NCBI RefSeq assembly: GCF_002245895.1
Contig: NZ_NPJZ01000002.1
Location: 620,001 to 684,000, forward strand
Length of the DNA: 64,000 nt
Source: Rhodococcus sp. OK302
GTDB lineage: Bacteria > Actinomycetota > Actinomycetes > Mycobacteriales > Mycobacteriaceae
Direction: 5' to 3'
Shown here one piece after another: positions 18,824 through 27,700 of this stretch. Both the position numbers and the translations under genes were made by a program. The stretch's first letter is position 1. Each line of letters begins with the position of its first letter. Under the pieces are notes generated by a model. That model was not told the DNA's origin. It did no database searches and saw only the letters and a program-made list of their open reading frames with translations.

Positions 18824-18857
18824 AGCCCCCGGCCGAGGCGATGAGAGGCCGGGGGCT
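18824..18857. terminator. Strong hairpin, 11-bp perfect stem
   Basis: AGCCCCCGGCC pairs with GGCCGGGGGCT around a 12-base loop. It lies downstream of the decayed lipocalin-like gene and probably was its terminator. Confidence 0.6.
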
Positions 18858-19095
18858 GTCCAACGTCATCCGCATTGAGCACACAACACGCAAGACCCAC
18901 TATCCGCGTGAGCTGACCCCTCACAACCGGCTCCGCATGCTCACAGTAGGCAGATCGGCGACAGAAGTACAGAGCAGGAGATGGATATCCGTCTAGTTCA
19001 GATTAGTCCCTGATCTCACGATGAGAGCTGGGAATCTTTCGACGTTCGAGACTTGAATCCGTTTGGCATGAAATTGGATTCACGCTTCAGCGTGG

Positions 19096-19416
19096 TCAGC
19101 GGATCGGTGTATCGGAGAGTCGATCGAGACAGTGCAGGATCCGGTCGGGTGCCTCCCACACGTTCACGCAGGGAACGCCATTGCTGACGACTTTCTGCAT
19201 CGTCGTCGCCTCCGACGGCGAGCAGATCCCGCCCAGAACGTCCTCGGTTGCGATGGCGCACACGAGCGGTCCCGCGGCGAATGTTCGGGTCAGCTCGAGC
19301 GCATGTTCTGGCGCCCATTGACGCATCGCGGCCCAGTGCGCCACCTCGCGCAAGTCGGAGGGGTGTCCGATGAACAGGACGAACCTCGAGTTGGTGGCCA
19401 TTTTCGGTGATCTCAT
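19096..19416 (-). CDS. Hypothetical protein, 106 aa
   Basis: The frame starts MRSPKMATNSRFVLFIGHPS behind a GACGAGG ribosome site; an inner ATG six codons later is possible. The product is soluble and Cys-containing (PLVCAIATEDVLGGICSPSE, VSNGVPCVNVWEAPDRILHC). I do not recognise the family. The coding bias is good and the stop lies just before a short hairpin (GCTTCAGCGTGG region). No co-oriented neighbour within 500 bases. Confidence 0.5.
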   Translation of the reverse strand: MRSPKMATNSRFVLFIGHPSDLREVAHWAAMRQWAPEHALELTRTFAAGPLVCAIATEDVLGGICSPSEATTMQKVVSNGVPCVNVWEAPDRILHCLDRLSDTPIR

Positions 19417-19970
19417 CAGTCCTCGTCTCTTCCTACGATTGAGAAGACAATCCGGCGGCACTGTCGTCCGGGGCGGGCGCGCACGGCGCCTGGTGCCCGG
19501 GCCTCGGGGACGTGGAAGCGGAAAGATCCCGCCGGCCGGTGGATCTTCTCGTGCGGCGAAGGTGCAAAACATGCAACGAGTGGCGGGCGTGGTCGCTGCA
19601 CGGCTGGTGCTGACGCGATCGTTCTCTGTCGACGTGTGCGCAGTGACGGATGTGTTCGAGGCGTTCCGCCGCAACGGGTTAGGGATATGAATCATGCATT
19701 TCGAGGTTTGCGGTCCTGTTGATGGATTCGGCGGCATAGGCGAAGGCGGCCGGACGTGTGAAGGGGAAGTATCCGAAACTGATTCCGCTGCAACGTAAGA
19801 AGCTTCCTCGGCGACTATCGGAGGGGTGGCTATAGCGGGGCGTAGCTGGTGGAGATCAGCGGTCTGTCCTGGTCCACGATGTACGCGATGCGATGTTGCG
19901 TCGAGCCGGGAACCGTCGATCCGGGAACTAGGAGGCATGACGACCCAGCCGCAGCAGCGCCGCTGGCCGG
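19417..19970. other. Non-coding stretch
   Basis: About 550 bases with no supported gene on either strand; the long minus-strand frame through it lacks a start, ribosome site and recognisable motif. Confidence 0.4.
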
Positions 19971-20108
19971 CTACTCGTCCGGCCGCATCAGGTGTACACC
20001 CAAGCGGGACGCCTGGCTGCCGCGGCGCCGAAGTGCTGCCTGAAGTGCGGCGGTGCCGCCGATCCCGACAGTCAGCACCAGCAGCAGTTGTGTCACGTTC
20101 GCGTTCAT
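19971..20108 (-). CDS. Mini-protein with one membrane helix, 45 aa
   Basis: The ATG has GAGGAGG 6-7 bases upstream and overlaps the stop of the gene before it by ATGA, so it is translationally coupled. The product starts MNANVTQLLLVLTVGIGGTA, a clear membrane helix, followed by a basic tail. It is the last gene of a short operon behind the WS/DGAT gene. Function unknown. Confidence 0.6.
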   Translation of the reverse strand: MNANVTQLLLVLTVGIGGTAALQAALRRRGSQASRLGVHLMRPDE

Positions 20109-20254
20109 GCGAACCTCCTCTTGCGGGGTGCCCTGGGAGCGGGCGCGGGGCTGTCGGCGAACATGGCCTCGATCCGGGCCTTGATGTCCTCGGTACTCAT
20201 CGACCCTCCGGGTGCGGCGCGGCGGGGGATTGCGGGTGTCTTCGATGCGTTCAT
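20105..20254 (-). CDS. Small soluble protein, 49 aa
   Basis: Starts at 20254 behind AAAGGAAG and ends KRRFA, overlapping the membrane mini-gene by 4 bases. It contains an acidic helix (MSTEDIKARIEAMFAD) and a Pro/Arg tail. Lying about 100 bases after the WS/DGAT gene, it may be a small partner or regulator. A further 27-codon frame upstream (20259-20342) is possible but weak. Unrecognised family. Confidence 0.55.
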   Translation of the reverse strand: MNASKTPAIPRRAAPGGSMSTEDIKARIEAMFADSPAPAPRAPRKRRFA

Positions 20255-20356
20255 TCGTTTACTTCCTTTGTCGAGGTTGCGAATTCGGCCATGCCGGAGC
20301 AGTTGCTGTTGTGGACGTCGGATCATGCGGGTGGTGAATCATCTCGGTGTCGTGGT

Positions 20357-21769
20357 TTACAGGCCGAGGGCGTGTTCGAGGGCGCCGAGTTCGTCGTCGA
20401 GATGGTCGAGCAGCGGTGCCAGTGGTGGCAGGGCGCGCCGGCAGGCGGTGAGCCCGAACGCGATCTCGTCGTCGGTGCTGGTGCAGGTGATGTTCAGGGC
20501 CTGTCCGTCGACCGGGATGGACAGCGGGTACAGCGCGGTCAGTCGGGCGCCGTTCCAGTACAGCGGCGTGCTGGGTCCGGGCACGTTGGAGATCATCACG
20601 TTCGGTGGGCGGATCGGGCCGCCGAGTCCGAGCATGCTTAGCGCGAGTGGTGCGGTGCCGAGGGCGCTCATCGCCAGGATCTGCGCCGAACTGCGGGTGC
20701 GCATCGCGTTCTTGCCTTCGCGCATGGAGACACGCACCGCGTCGAACCGCGCTGCGGGGTTGGCGAGGTGGGTGGCGAGGTTGCACATCAGCACTCCGAT
20801 TTCGTTGCCCGCCTTGGTTTCCTGACCTTGGTCGCGCAGTGAGACGGGAACCATCGCGATCAGCGGGTCGGCGGGCAGTGCATCGAGGTCGTTCATGTAG
20901 GTGCGCAGGGCGCCGGAGCACATCGCGAGCACCACATCGTTGACGGTGGCGTCGGCGAACTTGGCGACCAGGCGGAGGCGTTCGATGGGCCAGGACCGGG
21001 CCGCGAACCGTCGGGCGCCGCCGATCGGCACGTTCAGCATGGATTTGGGTGCGGAGAGGGTGAGGGGTCCGCCGCGTTGGCGGCGGGCCCGGTCGATGGT
21101 GCCCGCGATCGCGGGCACCATCCCGGCGACCTCTCCGGCGACCTCTCCGGCGGCACTGCGGGCGGCGCGCAAGGCGGCTGCGGGCAGGTCGAAGGGGCCG
21201 GGGCCGCCGGCGGGCGGGTTCGGGACCAGACGGAGGGCGGGTCGCTCGCGGACAAGCGGCTCCCACGGGGCGGGCATGCCGGAGACGTCGGGGTCTTCGC
21301 TGAGTGCGCTGCGCAGCAGTTTCATCGCGGACACGCCGTCGGCGAGGGCGTGGTGGATCTTCATGTACGCCGCGAAACGGCCGCCGGTGAGGCCCTCGAT
21401 CAGGTGCATCTCCCACAGCGGCCGGCTGCGGTCGAGCAATCCGGAGTGCAGGCGGGCGACCAAGGTCATCAGTTCGGTGATCCCGCCGGGCGCCGGTAGT
21501 GCGTCGTGGCGGATGTGGTGGCCGAGATCGACGGGAGTGCCTTCCTCCCAGCCCCACTGGCCCAGTGTGGTCACCGATCGGCGGGCCCGCTTGCGCAGGA
21601 GCGGGGCCACGGTGCCGCGGGCGAGCGCGGCGTCGAGCATCGCCCGCATAGTCTGGGCGTCGGCGCCGTCCGGCGGTTCGAACAGGGCCAGGCCTCCGAC
21701 GTGCATCGGGTGGTCGCGGGATTCGCCGAGCAGGAACATCGAATCGGTCGGTGACATCGGGAGCAGCAT
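20357..21769 (-). CDS. Wax ester synthase/diacylglycerol acyltransferase (WS/DGAT)
   Basis: The 470-residue enzyme carries the catalytic HHxxxDG motif as HHALADG (residues 139-145) and the family blocks PLWEMHLIEG, NDVVLAMCSGALR and NVPGPSTPLYWNGARL. It joins acyl-CoA to diacylglycerol or a long alcohol, making storage lipid at the membrane. Rhodococci and mycobacteria keep many paralogues. The ATG at 21769 has GAAGGA upstream; the ATG four codons later is an alternative. Two coupled mini-genes follow on the same strand. Confidence 0.9.
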   Translation of the reverse strand: MLLPMSPTDSMFLLGESRDHPMHVGGLALFEPPDGADAQTMRAMLDAALARGTVAPLLRKRARRSVTTLGQWGWEEGTPVDLGHHIRHDALPAPGGITELMTLVARLHSGLLDRSRPLWEMHLIEGLTGGRFAAYMKIHHALADGVSAMKLLRSALSEDPDVSGMPAPWEPLVRERPALRLVPNPPAGGPGPFDLPAAALRAARSAAGEVAGEVAGMVPAIAGTIDRARRQRGGPLTLSAPKSMLNVPIGGARRFAARSWPIERLRLVAKFADATVNDVVLAMCSGALRTYMNDLDALPADPLIAMVPVSLRDQGQETKAGNEIGVLMCNLATHLANPAARFDAVRVSMREGKNAMRTRSSAQILAMSALGTAPLALSMLGLGGPIRPPNVMISNVPGPSTPLYWNGARLTALYPLSIPVDGQALNITCTSTDDEIAFGLTACRRALPPLAPLLDHLDDELGALEHALGL

Positions 21770-22100
21770 GCGTGTCCTTCACTGTTTCTGAGGTCGTGGT
21801 CGGTGTGTGCGGGCTCCGACTTCAGGAGCTGATATTCGACGTAGGTGCCAGCCGTTGATGCATGTGGTATTGATCACACATGGTGTGTTGTTTTTCAGTT
21901 CTACAGCACGGCCCGCGGTCCTGGAGTCTGGCCGAATATTCGTCCTGTACTGGACGTTTGGATGTTTGGATAGTTGGCAGGTGGGAACCTGTGAGTTGGA
22001 ACTATTCAATTAAACGTCGTGATATGACTCACATTTTCAGCTTCGGTTGGTGCCGCAAACGCGGTTCACGTCCGTAGTTTGAGAGAAGGAGTAGTGCGGA
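21770..22100. promoter_or_regulatory. Divergent intergenic region with CACAC-ATG-GTGTG repeat
   Basis: This 330-base region separates the WS/DGAT gene from the rightward 22101 gene and should hold both promoters. An inverted repeat CACAC/GTGTG with a 3-base centre lies at 21875-21887. The AT-rich stretch 21930-22030 contains repeated TTTGGAT/GTTGGAA words. No regulator can be named. Confidence 0.35.
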
Positions 22101-22571
22101 ATGACTCAGGACCACGCCACGCCCTCTGCCTCCGCGGCCGGGTCGTCGCGCAGGCTTGCTGACATGTGTTCGGGCGGTGACGAAATCCTTGACACCGCCC
22201 GTGGTGGCGGAGTGAGCGGTGCCACCGCTGCCCGGAATCCGACAGTGTCCGCACCCGAAGCCTCGCCGGATCGATACCTACTCGCGGTGGACCTCGCGGT
22301 GGACCTCGCGGTCGACCTCGCGGTCGACGGATTCGACGAACGCGAACACTGCCCGCCGCCCTCTTCCGGCAACGCCACTCGCGGAATGGTGGAAGCGGAA
22401 TGCGATCGGGAGGGGTGTGCGGGACCGAGGGCGACCTGCGTGTCGGTGCAGCCTCACCCGGTTCGGAGGGTGTTGCAGTTCTCGGGGGAGGTGATCGTGT
22501 GGCCCGAACCGAGTCCGCTCGATTCGTGGTGGGAGCGCGTGGTCCATGGGCATCTCGCTCCGCCGCGCTGA
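22101..22571 (+). CDS. Hypothetical protein with in-frame 12-bp repeats, 156 aa
   Basis: GAGAAGGAG lies 11 bases before the ATG. The protein has an Ala/Ser/Gly-rich N-terminus, four LAVD units (about residues 60-75) encoded by 12-bp DNA repeats, and several Cys. No family is recognised. The minus strand is also open, so coding status is uncertain. Confidence 0.35.
   Translation: MTQDHATPSASAAGSSRRLADMCSGGDEILDTARGGGVSGATAARNPTVSAPEASPDRYLLAVDLAVDLAVDLAVDGFDEREHCPPPSSGNATRGMVEAECDREGCAGPRATCVSVQPHPVRRVLQFSGEVIVWPEPSPLDSWWERVVHGHLAPPR
22281..22328 (+). repeat. Four tandem 12-bp repeats
   Basis: Unit CTCGCGGTSGAC occurs exactly four times (two with G, two with C at the variable base). It is in frame with the 22101 gene and encodes Leu-Ala-Val-Asp repeats, so copy-number change would not shift the frame. 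Confidence 0.85.
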
Positions 22572-22990
22572 CGATGCGCCCGATCCTCGGTGCAGAGGGC
22601 GGTGGGTGCGAGCTTGGGGTTATATCGGTGCGCGATCGTGTGCGAAGCATGGTGCCGATGGTCTCGATGCGCCCACTTGTCTCGCAACCGGAAATCCTTG
22701 GATACCACAAAGAAGCCGACCAGTTACGATCCGCAAACCCGCGAGTTCAGATCCAAAGTAAGTGTAACCGTGAATGAACTGGTATCTCTTTCGTCTGGAA
22801 TCTACATTGCTTATGGTGATATCAATTAACGCTCACGCGGACGTATCACCGTCTCTCTGATCGATAAAGCAATATGATCGGCGAGGACGCAAGATCGATC
22901 TATTTCGGTAAATGTCGACTGCACATTTTCGGTGCTCTCTCGTTAAACATTTACCGTGTTCGGCATTCCCCCAACCAGGAAGGCTCAACC
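22572..22990. promoter_or_regulatory. Leader of the 44-aa peptide gene with a 10-bp inverted repeat
   Basis: No gene is supported in this 420-base AT-richer stretch. A perfect inverted repeat CGGTAAATGT (22908-22917) and ACATTTACCG (22949-22958) brackets 31 bases just before the small gene. It could be two operator half-sites or a 5'-UTR hairpin. AGGAAGG at 22978-22984 is the ribosome site. Confidence 0.5.
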
Positions 22991-23125
22991 ATGCCCGATT
23001 TCTTTGGCGCAATCTCGGCATTCATCGAATTCTGCTTCAAATTTGGTTCCTCCGGCGGAAGCGGCGCCGGCACCGGTACGGGTAGTGGTAGCGCCGGAAG
23101 CAGTGGCGGTCACGGCCCGGAATAG
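22991..23125 (+). CDS. Small peptide: amphipathic helix plus Gly/Ser tail, 44 aa
   Basis: A good AGGAAGG ribosome site precedes the ATG. Residues 1-18 (MPDFFGAISAFIEFCFKF) form an aromatic amphipathic helix and residues 19-44 are almost entirely Gly, Ser, Thr and Ala. No signal peptide. Small helical proteins of similar size act as cell-wall channel subunits (PorA/PorH type) in related mycolic-acid bacteria; similarity here is only in size and character, so the role is open. The gene is framed by an upstream inverted repeat and a downstream 14-bp hairpin, suggesting a real monocistronic unit. Confidence 0.6.
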   Translation: MPDFFGAISAFIEFCFKFGSSGGSGAGTGTGSGSAGSSGGHGPE

Positions 23126-23179
23126 TCCCGGATGGACGGCGAAGGACCCGTACAATTCGTGTGAGGCCTTCAGGTTCTG

Positions 23180-23223
23180 GCGGTCGTTGCAACACCCCAA
23201 ACCGTGGGAGTTGCAACGACCGC
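23180..23223. terminator. 14-bp perfect hairpin after the small peptide gene
   Basis: GCGGTCGTTGCAAC pairs perfectly with GTTGCAACGACCGC over a 16-base loop, 54 bases past the stop of the 44-aa gene. Very stable; probable terminator. Confidence 0.75.
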
Positions 23224-23284
23224 TGAGAATCGGTCACAGAGCATTCGTCACCAATGTTGCCGTGTGACAGCCGGTATCTGGTCA

Positions 23285-24209
23285 GGTGCTTTGACCGCGT
23301 GTCGGTCATGGCCTCGTATCAGGCTGCGAGACAACAGATCATGTGTCCCGGACAACGTAGTGACCAACTCATCGAACTGGTCGAAACGTTTGACCAGGGG
23401 AACGTCGAATTGAAGGCCAGGATCGCGGACTAATGTGGCACCGAAATCGGTGCGCACCAAGTCCGGGCGCAAACCCGGCGCGCAGCGAGAATCCTACTGC
23501 GCGAACACGTTGCGAGCATCGCCGCTTCCTGTGCGAGATCGGCCGGATTTCGTTGCAGCCGTGCCGTTTCGCATCGCCGATTCTCGTCCACGGATTCGCT
23601 ACACATGAGTCAGCTCGTCGAAGAGAACCTGTGCGAGGTCGCAGTGTTCGTAGGTGCGGCCATGATGAAAGGCAACGACCAATGTGCGTTTGCCCCAGGG
23701 GGTAGCCGACAGCGCGGACATGGCCGGACTGGATCGGAGTCGGATACACGAAAAACCATCCTGTGGTCGGTGACGCGGACGATGAGCGAAAGCAACAGAC
23801 GCGACCGTTACTGCGCCGATCGTCGAATCTGGCAGTGTGCCGGGTAATCAGCACCTGCGAGCATCCGTTTCACGCTGATATCGATATCGGTATCGCTCGG
23901 GAGAGAATCACTTGTATGGATTTCGTTGTACGGCCCGTCTCGACCCTGTCTAAGGTAAGCGCGGCGTTGTGGAAGCGAACAATTCGCGACTTCGTGAGGG
24001 GTATCCCGGCGTCGATTGGCTGACCGTCGTGAACCTGAGTGTCATCGTCGTCCATGATCAGCATCCGGGTGGGAATTCGATTCCTGGACGCGGCGTGGTG
24101 TTGAGGGCGGGTTTGCGGTCCCGACCTCGTCGCGTGGGGTGAGCTCTTTTCCCGACCGCTCGATGTCGGGAACGGTGGAATGTGGGTGGACGGCCGTCAT
24201 CGCGCAGCA
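23285..24209. other. Degenerate, gene-poor stretch
   Basis: No intact gene. The segment 23285-23375 resembles 24858-24945 (shared GCGTGTCGG, GGCTGCG, ACAACAG words in the same order) and could encode IS66-like transposase N-terminal residues (DQLIELVE...ELKARIAD); both copies look decayed. Confidence 0.35.
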
Positions 24210-24301
24210 CTTGTTTCGGTGTCGGGTGCAGTCCACGTCGCGTTCGTCGACCCTCGTTGGACGTCGAAATGGGATTGACTTTCGTCGGACACCGAAACAA
24301 G
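24210..24301. mobile_element. Possible MITE: 92 bp with 14-bp terminal inverted repeats
   Basis: CTTGTTTCGGTGTC (24210-24223) and GACACCGAAACAAG (24288-24301) are perfect inverted repeats, and each outer side has the trinucleotide GCA (24207-24209, 24302-24304) as a possible target duplication. There is no coding capacity. The size and ends fit a miniature transposable element; no parent IS is in the window. Confidence 0.5.
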
Positions 24302-24527
24302 GCATGTCCGGCGGCTCACGAACGGGCGGTTCCGCACCGAACTGCCACGCCGGACGAGCAGAGATGTCGACGAGCGGAAGATGTCGGAGCCCTGGCGATT
24401 CCCGTGCGCGTCAATGCGAGCAGTGAGCCGGCGCACTGCTCACAGAAACGTCTCCGGCGATCACCTCGTCATGTTCGCGCAGTCTCTCGCATCTGGAGTG
24501 ACACCTCAATCGAGGAAGGGTCCGCAC

Positions 24528-24863
24528 ATGCACGCATCGAAGGCAGGTCTGGACAGTGCTGTTTCCGCTGTGTTTTCTTACGAGTTCGTCGACGGCGATG
24601 TCGATGTCGGTCTGATCGAACGGATCCATCGCGGCGCGGTGGATGACTGGATTTCTCATGTTGAGGGGTCAGGGCTCTTCTCGTATTCGGAGGTGTGCGC
24701 GATCGCCCAGGGTTGGCGGAGTGAGCCCAAATCGCTGCTCGACGCGTTGCTCGTCGATGTCGATGAGGTCACCGTGAAGCGTTGCGAGGTCGTGTGGGCC
24801 GCCCTGGATCGGGTTGCAGATCGACCAACCTCGGGTGTCGATGTAACTGGTCAAGTATTGTGA
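24528..24863 (+). CDS. Hypothetical protein, 111 aa, possible HTH-type
   Basis: CGAGGAAGGG precedes the ATG. The product starts MHASKAGLDSAVSAVFSYEF; the middle, FSYSEVCAIAQGWRSEPKSLLDALLVD, has the spacing of a helix-turn-helix, which would make it a small DNA-binding protein. No certain family. It stands alone among decayed sequence. Confidence 0.5.
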   Translation: MHASKAGLDSAVSAVFSYEFVDGDVDVGLIERIHRGAVDDWISHVEGSGLFSYSEVCAIAQGWRSEPKSLLDALLVDVDEVTVKRCEVVWAALDRVADRPTSGVDVTGQVL

Positions 24864-25284
24864 CGGCGTGTCGGCCACAATCTTGTATCTGGCTGCGTAA
24901 CAACAGGTTCTGTGCCGCGGTCAACCTGTGAGTAACTCGCCGAAATGGTGGCCGCGCGGGCCGCGGAGATCGCGAGATCGACCGAACTCTGGGCGTCGGG
25001 TCGCTCCTGAGAGCCAGTGCCCGATACTTCCGACCTTCAGCAGTGTGTCAGCAGGCGCTATTTCGGAGTCGAGCAAGGGGTGCCCAATCTGGTCCGAGGC
25101 AACTTTGGTACGGCATCGCTTTCGCTGTGAAGCGGACCCCACTCGACCGACGATGTCGACTCCCCTCACAATCGGGTGGGGCTGCTCGTGGTCGTATCGC
25201 AAGGGGATCGGCTATCGGTGAATGGGGCGCTTGTGCACCGTGTGCGGTGTGGCCAGACGGCGGCCCGCATGCCATCCTCGGGGG

Positions 25285-26518
25285 ATGGCACGAACGTGGT
25301 TGTCGGTGACGGTGGAGCTGCTCGGCGGGCGCGGCGAGGAACTGTGGCCATGGCCCGGCCGCGTCTTCGCGGTCGGACCGTCGCACACCTTCATGGAACT
25401 CGCGAATGCCGTCAACGACGCCTTCGGACGGTGGGACAGGTCCCATCTGTCGATGTTCACCCTTGCCGATGGACGAGTGGTCACCGACGCGGCGACGGGG
25501 GCCGAGATGGCTGGGTCGATCGCTGGGCCCATCACCGAGTCGGTGGATATCGAGTCGGCCAAGGTTGCTCGGCTCCTGGGGCCCGGAGCGGAGTTCGGGT
25601 TCACTTTCGACCTGGGCGATGACTGGACCCACCGCTGTGTGGTCGGCGGCGACAAGGTCGACCCCGTGGAAGTGCTGGGAATCACGCCAGGGCATCCGCT
25701 GCCTTACTGGGGATGGGGCAACATCCCGGACCAGTACGGGCGCCGGTGGGCTGAGGACGACGGGCAGAGCCGGGTTCCGAGCAGACCAACCCAGCCGCAT
25801 CCGATGTTGCTGCACGCGTGGCCCGGACGCGAACAGGTGCCCCCGCTCGACCTGTCCGAGCTGCGCGAAGCTATCGCGGCAGGAGATGGCGCCCGCTTCC
25901 TCGCCGCGGTGAGGGGACATGACGTCGACGACGCGCTGCAACAGGTGGGGGCCGGCCTACCGATGGCACTGGAAACGCGACGAGAGCAGGCCGAGCCGGT
26001 GACGCTGTCGGTCGTCAACCGGCTGACTCGGCACGCCGGCGCGGGTGACGAGGTGCTGGCCGAGGACCTGCTCGCGTGTCTGCGCGGCCATCCGCTCGCA
26101 GGGCAGGTAGTGCCGGTCGACCTCGAGATGCTCGGTACCGAACTGGAGGGGGATTTGAGTATGTCGGACCGGTGGCTACGTCGACCTGCGCACCGGGGAT
26201 GTCTGCGACGAGAGCAGCACTGACCCGATGACGGTCGGGGAGGACGCCGCCGTCGACGTGGGGGAGGAGCCCGTCCGTTGGCTCCGGTTCGACCGCACCC
26301 GCTCGCGGGACGGTTGGCACGACATGGCGGCCTTCGCCGAGCGGCAGCATGATGCGGCGCTGCGGGAGCGGGCGATCGAGGGTAAGGGTGGGTTCCACCG
26401 GTTCCGCGACCTCGTTCATCAGGAGGGCCTCGCCGAACGGTGGTACGTCTTCTCCGCTGATCGCCGGCTGGGTCGTGCCCGCGAGTTCCTCGCCGGCGTG
26501 GGCATCCGCGTGGGCTGA
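25285..26518 (+). CDS. Plasmid pRiA4b ORF-3-like protein, one frameshift
   Basis: The N-terminal 110 residues match the pRiA4b ORF-3 family (PF07929): VTVELLGGRGEELWPWPGRVF, FGRWDRSHLSMFTLADGR, FTFDLGDDWTHRCVV. The frame breaks near 26170 (GACCGGTGGC); with one C removed it continues GGYVDLRTGDVCDES to GVGIRVG, a C-terminal UPF0158-like region ending at 26518. The product would be about 410 residues. An upstream ATG at 25222 adds 21 residues. The family is common on plasmids and mobile DNA; its function is unknown. The single inserted base may be a sequencing error. Confidence 0.75.
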
Positions 26519-26564
26519 CCGTCCAGCCACCGTCGTGTGTGGCATCTGTGTCTCTGACCCATCG

Positions 26565-26794
26565 TCAATCGGCCTGGGCGGGTCGTACCTGAGTGGCCAC
26601 GAATGCGAAGCCCTCTACTGGGCAGGTTGGCTTCTGCCACTCGAAGTCGACCTCTTGGCCAGGGTCGAGCGCTCGGAATCCATCGATTTCGACCTCACTG
26701 AAATGCGCCCAGCAGCCACCGGGGTCTGCGCACAGTCGATGGCGCCCCACCCGTCTTCTCTCTTCCAGAATCGGACAACGCCCCGTGAAGTCAC
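26565..26794 (-). CDS. Cold-shock domain protein, one frameshift
   Basis: On the minus strand the start region reads TSRGVVRFWKREDGWGAIDC, the RNP1-like beginning of a cold-shock domain; with one missing G restored near 26737 it continues QDPGGCWAHFSEVEIDGFRA, LDPGQEVDFEWQKP and ends VRPAQAD, about 76 residues. Cold-shock proteins bind single-stranded RNA and DNA. The likely start is GTG at 26794 next to a GGAGG. A one-base fix restores the whole domain, so error is as likely as decay. Confidence 0.7.
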
Positions 26795-27700
26795 CCTCCG
26801 ATGATGCAGGAGGTTGCGTCGGTCAGCGATCCCCGAGCCGCATGCGGTGTCTCACAGCTCGGTGCGTCAGAAAGGGCCTTGGTCTCAACAAGTCAACGCA
26901 TCACTACTGAGATGATGCGTGATCGTGGAGGTATGGATGGGCGAGGCACTCGGATTCATTGTGGAACTGGAGAATCTGATCTGGGATCTTCATCGCCGTG
27001 GGGAATCGATACGAGAAATCGAGCGTATCCTCGGAGAAACAATGCCCCGAATTCCAGGTGTGGGATCAGATTGCCGAGCTGGCCCCGGCAGCCTGACCAC
27101 CGCTCCGCTGATGGCCCGCTGCACCCGAAAACAGCTGCACTCCAAACAACTTGACGGCGCCATCGTGCAGAAGAACGCACGTGGTTGCTGGTACAGCCAG
27201 GACACGGCGATCGTCAGGATTCCGTTGACGAGGAGAGCGCCGAAAACCGAAGAGGACAACTGTGATTGGCTCAGCCCTTCTGCCAAGCCCGCGGTTGACA
27301 TAGCGCTTGGTAACGATCTCCTGAGAGTCCTCGTCCCAGAACGAATTCAAGCTCGGATTGCCGACACGGACACCGACCCGATCTCCGCGCTGGCGAAAAG
27401 TGTTCGCCCTCGCCGTCGAGCACACCACCGCTCGCGGACTGATTCGGGTACCGGGAAGTTGAGGAATCCGGCCCGGTCCTACGCGGGCGACTCCGTGCGG
27501 GCGATCAGATCACCCGCGCGCAGTCGCACTGCCCGCGATGCCTGTTTGTCTGCGTGTATGAACGTCGCAGTCCGTGCGTTCGCACGGTCGACATTGGCGT
27601 CGGGGTCGGCGGGACGAACGGCGCTGACAAGGTCCGGTTCGATGTTATCTGGGAGTTGCGTGGCGTGTGCGTATGTCCCGGAGGGGGTAGACATTCAGCC
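26795..27700. other. Gene-poor stretch before the second TRIC gene
   Basis: Several long frames overlap but none has a recognisable domain. The plus frame around 26940-27050 encodes ELENLIWDLHRRGESIREIE, which resembles a transposase-type HTH, but soon loses character. GGAGGGGG near 27680 lies 13 bases before the TRIC start. Confidence 0.35.

Noticed and set aside
20259..21782. 507-codon Arg/Pro-rich frame overlapping WS/DGAT
   Set aside because: Same strand, different frame; low-complexity composition, whereas the WS/DGAT frame has the catalytic motif.
23433..23854. Long overlapping frames on both strands around 23.4-23.9 kb
   Set aside because: No ribosome sites, poor composition and no recognisable motif on either strand.
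24070..24105. Possible tRNA T-arm (GGAATTCGATTCC)
   Set aside because: No acceptor, D-arm or anticodon arm could be placed around it, so it is not a tRNA gene.
27479..27694. 71-codon minus-strand frame before TRIC copy 2
   Set aside because: No ribosome site or motif, and it occupies the probable promoter region of the TRIC gene.
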